DNA from: a bacterium
GTDB lineage: Bacteria > Patescibacteriota > Minisyncoccia > Phycocordibacterales > Phycocordibacteraceae
Assembly: GCA_021812955.1 (NCBI GenBank)
Contig: JAKAMJ010000031.1
Location: forward strand, 1 to 7,872
Length of the DNA: 7,872 bases
Direction of reading: 5' to 3'
Shown: piece after piece, positions 1-4,581 of the stretch
How positions within the stretch are numbered: position 1 is the stretch's first letter
How the letters are laid out: each line of letters opens with the position of its first letter
Translations under genes and position numbers: made by a program
Notes under the pieces: generated by a model
The model's database searches: none
Told to the model about the DNA's origin: nothing
What the model saw: only the letters and a program-made list of their open reading frames with translations

Positions 1-44
1 CGCGCAAGCGCGCCCGCGGGATTTCCGCCTGACAAGCCCGCGGC

Positions 45-323
45 CTACTTCAGCTCCGCGTTCTCGTGCTCCTCATGCGCGTGGTCGTGGTCGTGGTGAG
101 CGAGCGGCTCCGTAGAAACGCCCTTCAGCTTCGGCGCTTTCGCCACGCGAGGCGCCTTTGCCGGAGCGATCTGCTTGCCGCGGTACATGCCCGTCGCCTC
201 GTCGAGGCGATGCGGGAGGCGGAGGCTGCCGCCCTCGTCGACGATGACATTCGCCGCTTCAAGCGCGTGATGCGACCGGCGGTTGCCGGTGTGCCCTCGG
301 GTGTGACGCATGCGTACTGACAT
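45..323 (-). CDS. rpmF: 50S ribosomal protein L32, cysteine-free form with His-rich tail
   Basis: L32 is a small protein of the large ribosomal subunit. The 92-residue product opens with MSVRMRHTRGHTGNRRSHH, the conserved basic N-terminus of the family, and keeps the later LPHR (36-39) and YRGK (47-50) landmarks. The usual L32 carries a CxxC...CxxC zinc ribbon around these landmarks. Aligning by eye, the four cysteine positions here hold V28, G31, D41 and T44, so no zinc ribbon can form. After residue 52 there is a roughly 40-residue Lys/Ala/Pro-rich extension ending in a His/Asp/Glu cluster (H76, H77, H79, H81, H83, H86), absent from typical L32 proteins of about 55-65 residues. The ATG at 323 is chosen over an in-frame ATG 12 codons upstream because the family N-terminus begins exactly there; GGTAGGG lies about 9 nt before it. 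The gene sits downstream of a terminator on the same strand, so it needs its own promoter or read-through; no convincing promoter was found. Confidence 0.88.
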   Translation of the reverse strand: MSVRMRHTRGHTGNRRSHHALEAANVIVDEGGSLRLPHRLDEATGMYRGKQIAPAKAPRVAKAPKLKGVSTEPLAHHDHDHAHEEHENAELK

Positions 324-347
324 ACGGGATACCCTACCACGGGCCGC

Positions 348-394
348 ATAAAAAATCAAAAGCCGCGGAAATCCTTTTCAGGGTTTCCGCGGCT
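348..394 (-). terminator. Rho-independent terminator between the 76-residue ORF and rpmF
   Basis: On the minus strand an 11-bp GC-rich stem (AGCCGCGGAAA at 361-371 paired with TTTCCGCGGCT at 384-394) is extended by two further pairs past one mismatch, and has a 6-nt loop. It is followed at once by a T-rich tract (TTTGATTTTTTAT, 360-348). This is the classic intrinsic-terminator layout for transcription coming from the small gene at 423-653. There is no T-run on the plus-strand side, so it acts in one direction. The T-tract ends 25 bp before the rpmF start codon, so rpmF expression may depend on partial read-through or an unseen promoter inside this region. Confidence 0.82.
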
Positions 395-422
395 GCGGCC
401 CAGCTGATGCCAGGCCTGGAAA

Positions 423-653
423 TTACGGAAGCGGGCAGACTCCCGTGTAGTATGCATCCCCTGCCGCTGACTCATCCAGAGGCGGACTTATTTTGTCGCA
501 ACGCTGAGCGCGCGGCTGTGAAATCAACCTCTTGCCATAAGGGGCATGCGAGCAGTTCACGTACCGCTCCCCGTCAGCAAGGATGAAATCCCCAGCACCG
601 GGGCACTCCACGCAGTTGAAAAATCCTAGGGACGGGTCCTTTCCTTTTGCCAT
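423..653 (-). CDS. Small cysteine-containing protein of unknown function (76 aa)
   Basis: I do not recognise this protein. It has 76 residues, no signal peptide and no membrane segment, so it is probably cytoplasmic. It has five cysteines: a C14-x-x-C17 pair in FFNCVECPG, then C34 (in NCSH, next to H36), C52 and C73. The CxxC plus later Cys/His pattern could bind zinc or another metal, but it matches no family I can name. The gene is clearly real: a perfect AGGAGG lies 5 nt before the ATG, a good sigma-70-type promoter lies further upstream, and a terminator follows the stop codon. A spot count gives about 53% GC for 481-540 against about 80% for one dnaE stretch, so its composition differs from the housekeeping genes and it may be accessory. 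Confidence 0.75.
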   Translation of the reverse strand: MAKGKDPSLGFFNCVECPGAGDFILADGERYVNCSHAPYGKRLISQPRAQRCDKISPPLDESAAGDAYYTGVCPLP

Positions 654-658
654 TTTTT

Positions 659-664
659 CCTCCT
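659..664 (-). promoter_or_regulatory. Shine-Dalgarno of the 76-aa gene
   Basis: The minus strand reads AGGAGG followed by five A residues and the ATG at 653. This is a full-consensus site that fixes the start codon. It contrasts with rnhB and dnaE next door, which have none. The palindrome AAAGATCTTT (666-675) lies immediately upstream of it in the leader; its role, if any, is unknown. Confidence 0.85.
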
Positions 665-712
665 AAAAGATCTTTGCGTGCCCTTTGCCCCCATGGCTGG
701 ACACCCGGTAAA

Positions 713-740
713 ACTATACCCTATTTGCATTATTTCGCAA
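713..740 (-). promoter_or_regulatory. Sigma-70-type promoter for the 76-aa gene
   Basis: On the minus strand TTGCGA (-35, 740-735) and TATAGT (-10, 718-713) are separated by 16 bp. Matches to consensus are 4/6 and 5/6. The predicted start near 706 gives a leader of about 53 nt before the ATG at 653. The -35 box overlaps the last codons of rnhB, so the small gene can be transcribed independently of rnhB. This is inferred from sequence only. Confidence 0.6.
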
Positions 741-1341
741 GGTGTATGAACGACCGACGGTGCAGAGCGCACAAGCCATGCCGCCGGATGGCTTCCATGT
801 GCGCCTTGGTGCCGTAGCCCTTGTGGGCGTCAAACCCATACTGCGGATGCTCTTTCGCCAGCTCGACCATCAGCCGGTCGCGCGTCACCTTCGCCGCGAC
901 CGACGCGAGCGAGATGATCGGCACGAGCGCGTCGCCGTGGATGATGGTTTCCTGCTCATATTCTTCCGGCGCCCTCAACCCTCCGTCAAGCAAAATGCGC
1001 GCACCGCCCATCGCGCTTATAGGAATCTGATTCCTATAAGTGGAAGGTAGCGCGGTGATGCTGCGGGCGATGATGCTGCGAATGACGGCTGCTATGCCAT
1101 GCTCGTCTATGTCAGATGCTGAACCCATTTCAACAATGAATCGCGCGTCGCCTGCGGCGACGCGCGATTCCAGCATCCCGAATACCTCTTCCCTCTTCTT
1201 CTCCGTCATCTTCTTCGAGTCCTTCACGCCAGGGAATTCGCGCGCTACGTCGAACCCTTCCGGCACCATCACCAGCCCGACCGCCACCGGCCCCGCCAGC
1301 GGCCCCCGCCCCGCTTCATCTACCCCGATGATGAATCTCAT
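730..1341 (-). CDS. rnhB: Ribonuclease HII
   Basis: RNase HII cleaves the RNA strand of RNA-DNA hybrids and starts removal of single ribonucleotides left in DNA by polymerases. The 203-residue product begins MRFIIGVDEAGRGPLAGPV, the family's first motif, giving acids D8 and E9. D119 (ILLDGG) and D137 (HGDA) complete the four-acid metal site, and their 18-residue spacing equals that of the E. coli enzyme (D108/D126). LASVAAKVTRD and HKGYGT (175-178) are the other signature motifs. The ATG at 1341 is chosen because family members begin directly before this motif; an ATG 12 codons upstream would overlap dnaE. No Shine-Dalgarno precedes it; a TATACT lies 6 nt before the ATG, suggesting a leaderless mRNA. 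Before ILLDGG there are about 10 residues more than in E. coli, and these coincide with the DNA palindrome at 1016-1040. A second palindrome encodes residues ESRVAAGDARF. It diverges from dnaE, fitting a replication and genome-maintenance locus. Confidence 0.95.
   Translation of the reverse strand: MRFIIGVDEAGRGPLAGPVAVGLVMVPEGFDVAREFPGVKDSKKMTEKKREEVFGMLESRVAAGDARFIVEMGSASDIDEHGIAAVIRSIIARSITALPSTYRNQIPISAMGGARILLDGGLRAPEEYEQETIIHGDALVPIISLASVAAKVTRDRLMVELAKEHPQYGFDAHKGYGTKAHMEAIRRHGLCALHRRSFIHLAK
1016..1040. repeat. 25-bp perfect palindrome inside rnhB
   Basis: The arms are CTTATAGGAATC and GATTCCTATAAG around a single T (1028): 12 bp each, no mismatch. On the coding strand it specifies the STYRNQIPIS stretch of RNase HII. 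The family normally has a much shorter link here before the catalytic LxDG motif, so the palindrome matches an extra segment of about 10 residues and may be an in-frame insertion. Its AT-rich arms stand out from the GC-rich gene. It shares TAGGAATC with the palindrome at 7488-7526. Confidence 0.85.
1138..1170. repeat. 33-bp perfect palindrome inside rnhB
   Basis: The arms GAATCGCGCGTCGCC (1138-1152) and its exact complement (1156-1170) flank a TGC centre, giving 15 bp of perfect pairing. It encodes ESRVAAGDARF of RNase HII between two helical parts. The protein is only about 4 residues longer than E. coli here, so insertion is less certain than for the other rnhB copy; palindrome perfection by template switching is an alternative. 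Confidence 0.85.
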
Positions 1342-1347
1342 GAGAAG

Positions 1348-1357
1348 AGTATATACT
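1348..1357. promoter_or_regulatory. Symmetric bidirectional -10 element between rnhB and dnaE
   Basis: The gap between the two divergent start codons is 22 bp (1342-1363), centred on the perfect palindrome AGTATATACT. It reads TATACT (5/6 to the TATAAT consensus) on the plus strand at 1352-1357 and on the minus strand at 1353-1348. Each TATACT is followed by exactly 6 nt and then an ATG: GGACGC before dnaE, CTTCTC before rnhB. Transcription starting about 7 nt after the -10 would begin on the A of each ATG, giving leaderless mRNAs; neither gene has a Shine-Dalgarno. The -35 regions lie inside the opposite coding sequences and match consensus poorly. The two polymerases would compete for the same DNA, so transcription of the two genes is probably mutually exclusive at any moment. 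The function is inferred. Confidence 0.68.
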
Positions 1358-1363
1358 GGACGC

Positions 1364-4300
1364 ATGAGCCGCTTCATCCACCTTCACGCTCACAGCCATT
1401 ACTCGTTCCTCCAGGCGCTGCCGAAGCTCGACGAGCTGGTCAAGAAGGCGAAGGCCGAGGGCATGGACGCTGTCGGGCTCACCGACGGCGGCAACATGCA
1501 CGGCGCGGTCGAGTTCTACATGGCCGCCGAGAAAGCCGGCATCAAGCCGATCATCGGCGTCGATGCGTACCTAGCTCCGCGCACCCGCTTCGACAAAGAC
1601 CCCGTGCTAGACGCGAAACGTTCACGCATAGTGCTCCTCGCCGAGAACAACGAGGGTTATAAGAATCTCCTCGCGCTCGTCACCGCCTCGTGGACGGAAG
1701 GCTTCTTCGAGCGGCCGCGCATCGACAAAGAGCTCCTGCGCAAACACAGCGCAGGGGTCATCGCTATCCTCCCATCTTTTGCCGGCGACGTCTCGCAGCT
1801 CCTGCGCGCAGGCAACGCCGAGGGTGCTGCCGCGGCCCTGGCCGAGTTCAAGAGCATCTTCGAAAGTCCGTGTGGCGGTCCGACCGCCACGTCTGACGTG
1901 GCGGTCGGACCGCCACAAAACCTGTTCTTGGAAATTACGCATCATCCGCACGTCGAAGGGCACGCGGCGCTCATGAAGCAAGTCATCGCGCTCGGGAAAG
2001 AAAGCGGCGTGCCGCTCGTCGCGCAGCACGACGTCTATTATCTCGACCCGGGCGACCGCGAGGCGACCGAGATATTGCGCCGCATCGGCCAGGGCGGGCG
2101 AGGAAGAAACGAGCAAGAGGATTTCTCATTCATCAGCGAGCAGCAGGCGCTTGAGTATTTCAAAGACACACCCGAAGCCATCGACGCGTCGCGCGCCATC
2201 GCCGACCGCTGCCACGTCGAGCTCACACTCGGCAAGTTCGTATTCCCCGACTTCCCTCTTCCGCCGGGCAAGACGGCCGATGAAGTCTTGCGCGAGCTCT
2301 GCATGCAAGGCCTCAAGGCGCGCGGGCTCGAATGCCGCCCCGAGGTGCTCGAGCGCCTCGAATACGAGCTCGGCATCATCAGCTTCAAGGGCTATGCGGC
2401 GTACTTCCTTGTCGTGCACGACCTCATCCGCTTCGCCACTGAGAGCAATATCTACACCAACATCCGCGGTTCGGTCGCCGGAAGCATGACCACCTACCTT
2501 TTGCAGATCACGAAGATCGACCCGCTCGAATACAAGATCCCGTTCGAACGATTCTTGAACCCGGAGCGCCCCTCCGCGCCGGATATCGACATGGACTTCG
2601 CCGACAATCGTCGCGACGAGGTTATCGAATACGCGCGGCGGAAATATGGCGACGGCCACGTCGCGCAGATCGGCACCTTCGGCACCATGATGGCGCGCGC
2701 CGCGGTGCGCGACGTCGCGCGCGCGCTCGGGCACGCGTACTCCACCGGCGACCGCATCGCGAAGCTCATCCCGATGGGCTCGCAAGGGTTCCCGATGACC
2801 ATCGACAAGGCGCTCGAACTCGAGCCGGATCTGAAGGCGATCTATGACGAAGACGAAGACGCGAGAGAGACGATCGACTTCGCGAAGCGCATCGAGGGCT
2901 GCGTGCGGCACGTCGGCGTGCACGCCGCAGGCGTCGTGATTTCTCCCACCCAGCTTGTCGAGTGGACGCCGCTCCAGCCGGATCCGAAGGGCACCGGCAA
3001 GACCATCACGCAATACGACATGTACTCGGTCGGCGAAGACGGCGTGGGTCTCACCAAATTCGACTTCCTCGGCATCAAAAACCTAAGCATCCTCGCCGAT
3101 GCGATCGCACGAGTCGAAGAGACGCGCGGAATCAAGCTCGACATCGAGGCGATCCCGCTCGACGACAAGAAGACCTTCGCGATGCTCCAGCGTGGCGACA
3201 CCGAAGGCACGTTCCAGCTGAACGGCTCAGGCATGACCCGCTGGCTCAAAGACCTGCGCCCCACCACCATCCACGACATCAACGCCATGGTCGCGCTCTA
3301 CCGCCCCGGCCCGATGCAGTTCATCCCGCAGTTCATCGAGCGCAAGCACAATCCGCGCCTCATCACATACCTCGACCCGGCGATGGAACCGATCCTGAAG
3401 CAGACATACGGCATCCTCGTCTACCAGGACGACCTGCTCATCATGACCGTGCAGCTCGCGGGCTACACATGGGGCGAGGCGGACAAGTTCCGCAAGGCGG
3501 TCGGCAAGAAGATCCCCGAGCTCATGCAGCAGCAGAAGGACAAGTTTATCAACGGCTGCGTGAAGCACTCCGGCTGGCCGCTCGCCAAGGCGCAGAAGGT
3601 GTGGGAATGGATCGAACCCTTCGCAGCGTACGGATTCAACAAGGCACACTCCGCATCCTATGGCCGCGTCGCGTATCAGACGAGCTATCTCAAGGCGAAT
3701 TATCCGGTCGAATACATCGCCGCACTGCTCACCGCCGACTCTGGAGACACGGAACAGGTAGCCGTCTTCGTCGCCGAGGCGAAGCGGCTCGGCATCCCCG
3801 TCCTCCCGCCGGACGTCAACGAGAGCGGCGCCGTGTTCACCGTCGTCTCACACGGCGAAGCGATCCGATTCGGGCTTTCATCAATCAAGAACTTCGGCGA
3901 TGGCATCGCAAGGGCGATCCTCGACGAGCGCGTCGCGCACGGCTCATACGCCTCGCTCGCCGACTTCCTCTCCCGCGTCGGGTCGAAGAACCTGAATCGC
4001 AAGTCGCTCGAATCGCTCATCAAGTGCGGCGCGCTCGACTCGCTCACGACAGATGAGGGCGGACGCGGCACCCTGCTCGGAAACATCGAGACACTGCTCG
4101 CCTTCCACCGCGAGGCTACCGCCGTCGCGCCGCAGGACTCGCTCTTCGGCGCGCTCATAGCTCCGCCGCCGCTCGCGCTCCCCGCAGGAGCACCCGTCTC
4201 GCTTCTCGACAAGCTCGCATGGGAAAAAGAATTGCTGGGTATCTACGTCAGCGGCCACCCGCTCGACGCGCACGAAGAGCTCATGAAAAAGACGCGCGTC

Positions 4301-4579
4301 TCGATCGCGAAGCTGAAGGAAGACCCGCGTAACGGCGTAACGCTCGTCCTGCCCGTGCTCGTCTCGGTCGTGCGCACGATACTCACGAAGAGCGGCGAAA
4401 AGATGGCGTTCCTTACCATATCCGACAAAAGCGAATCGATCGAGGCGGTCGTGTTCCCGAAGCTGTTCAAGGAGCACTCCGCGCTCATATCGCCGGACGC
4501 CTGCCTCCTGATAAAAGGAAAGCTCACCGTCAGGAACGGCGAGCCATCGATAGCGATAGAAGGCCTGAAACCGCTCTAG
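1364..4579 (+). CDS. dnaE: DNA polymerase III alpha subunit, with palindrome-encoded insert in the PHP domain
   Basis: This is the catalytic subunit of the replicative polymerase, 1071 residues (E. coli has 1160). In order it has an N-terminal PHP domain (from HLHAHSHYS), the C-family polymerase core with catalytic D407 and D409 (PDIDMDF) and D567 (LTKFDFLG), YRPGPM (646-651), FNKAHSASYG (from 758), a helix-hairpin-helix region (about 836-885), a clamp-binding motif Q924-D-S-L-F928, and a C-terminal OB fold (about 975-1071). It has little sequence beyond the OB fold, where longer homologues carry a tau-binding region. Several PHP metal ligands of active homologues are replaced: Q17 for Asp of LLDG, G42 for His of TDHGN, D67 for Glu of GxEAY, and VYY for the VHY motif. 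The domain is therefore probably not an active exonuclease. Residues 168-184 (SPCGG...VGPP) interrupt the usual SIFxxxLFLE stretch and are encoded by a large palindrome. The ATG at 1364 is chosen because the PHP motif follows directly; the open frame extends 108 codons upstream only as an antisense shadow of rnhB. No Shine-Dalgarno is present. The stop codon lies 2 bp from the converging gene. Confidence 0.97.
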   Translation: MSRFIHLHAHSHYSFLQALPKLDELVKKAKAEGMDAVGLTDGGNMHGAVEFYMAAEKAGIKPIIGVDAYLAPRTRFDKDPVLDAKRSRIVLLAENNEGYKNLLALVTASWTEGFFERPRIDKELLRKHSAGVIAILPSFAGDVSQLLRAGNAEGAAAALAEFKSIFESPCGGPTATSDVAVGPPQNLFLEITHHPHVEGHAALMKQVIALGKESGVPLVAQHDVYYLDPGDREATEILRRIGQGGRGRNEQEDFSFISEQQALEYFKDTPEAIDASRAIADRCHVELTLGKFVFPDFPLPPGKTADEVLRELCMQGLKARGLECRPEVLERLEYELGIISFKGYAAYFLVVHDLIRFATESNIYTNIRGSVAGSMTTYLLQITKIDPLEYKIPFERFLNPERPSAPDIDMDFADNRRDEVIEYARRKYGDGHVAQIGTFGTMMARAAVRDVARALGHAYSTGDRIAKLIPMGSQGFPMTIDKALELEPDLKAIYDEDEDARETIDFAKRIEGCVRHVGVHAAGVVISPTQLVEWTPLQPDPKGTGKTITQYDMYSVGEDGVGLTKFDFLGIKNLSILADAIARVEETRGIKLDIEAIPLDDKKTFAMLQRGDTEGTFQLNGSGMTRWLKDLRPTTIHDINAMVALYRPGPMQFIPQFIERKHNPRLITYLDPAMEPILKQTYGILVYQDDLLIMTVQLAGYTWGEADKFRKAVGKKIPELMQQQKDKFINGCVKHSGWPLAKAQKVWEWIEPFAAYGFNKAHSASYGRVAYQTSYLKANYPVEYIAALLTADSGDTEQVAVFVAEAKRLGIPVLPPDVNESGAVFTVVSHGEAIRFGLSSIKNFGDGIARAILDERVAHGSYASLADFLSRVGSKNLNRKSLESLIKCGALDSLTTDEGGRGTLLGNIETLLAFHREATAVAPQDSLFGALIAPPPLALPAGAPVSLLDKLAWEKELLGIYVSGHPLDAHEELMKKTRVSIAKLKEDPRNGVTLVLPVLVSVVRTILTKSGEKMAFLTISDKSESIEAVVFPKLFKEHSALISPDACLLIKGKLTVRNGEPSIAIEGLKPL
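1871..1917. repeat. 47-bp perfect palindrome inserted in-frame in dnaE
   Basis: Two 23-bp arms pair without mismatch around a single T (1894). Each arm is itself nearly palindromic: TGGCGGTC, C, GACCGCCA occupies 1873-1889 and its counterpart 1899-1915. The element therefore holds four copies of an 8-mer in alternating orientation. It lies inside codons 170-185 of dnaE and coincides with about 17 residues (51 bp, near 1865-1915) not found in typical DnaE proteins. The reading frame is kept and no stop codon is introduced. It resembles a small mobile or expanding palindromic element rather than ordinary coding sequence. Confidence 0.93.
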
Positions 4580-4581
4580 GC

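Noticed and set aside
14..43. 7-bp inverted repeat CCGCGGG/CCCGCGG after the rpmF stop codon
   Set aside because: The loop is 16 nt and no T-tract follows on the minus strand, so I could not call a terminator; the region is cut by the window edge.
1040..1363. A 108-codon N-terminal extension of dnaE in the same frame
   Set aside because: It runs antisense through rnhB; the DnaE family starts at the HLHAHS motif right after the ATG at 1364, and the residues upstream have no family resemblance.
2707..2720. 14-bp palindrome GCGCGACGTCGCGC in dnaE (also a 20-bp near-palindrome at 2341-2360)
   Set aside because: These encode conserved DnaE residues without extra length and are expected occasionally in GC-rich coding DNA.
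2126..3013. Long minus-strand open frames opposite dnaE (also 1622-2116, 3227-3649 and 3944-4741)
   Set aside because: They are Arg/Asp/Val-rich mirror products of GC-rich coding bias, and dnaE on the other strand is certain.
2962..4056. A 364-codon plus-strand frame within dnaE
   Set aside because: It is a +1/+2 shadow with an Arg/His/Ala/Pro-rich composition and no motifs, inside the verified DnaE frame.
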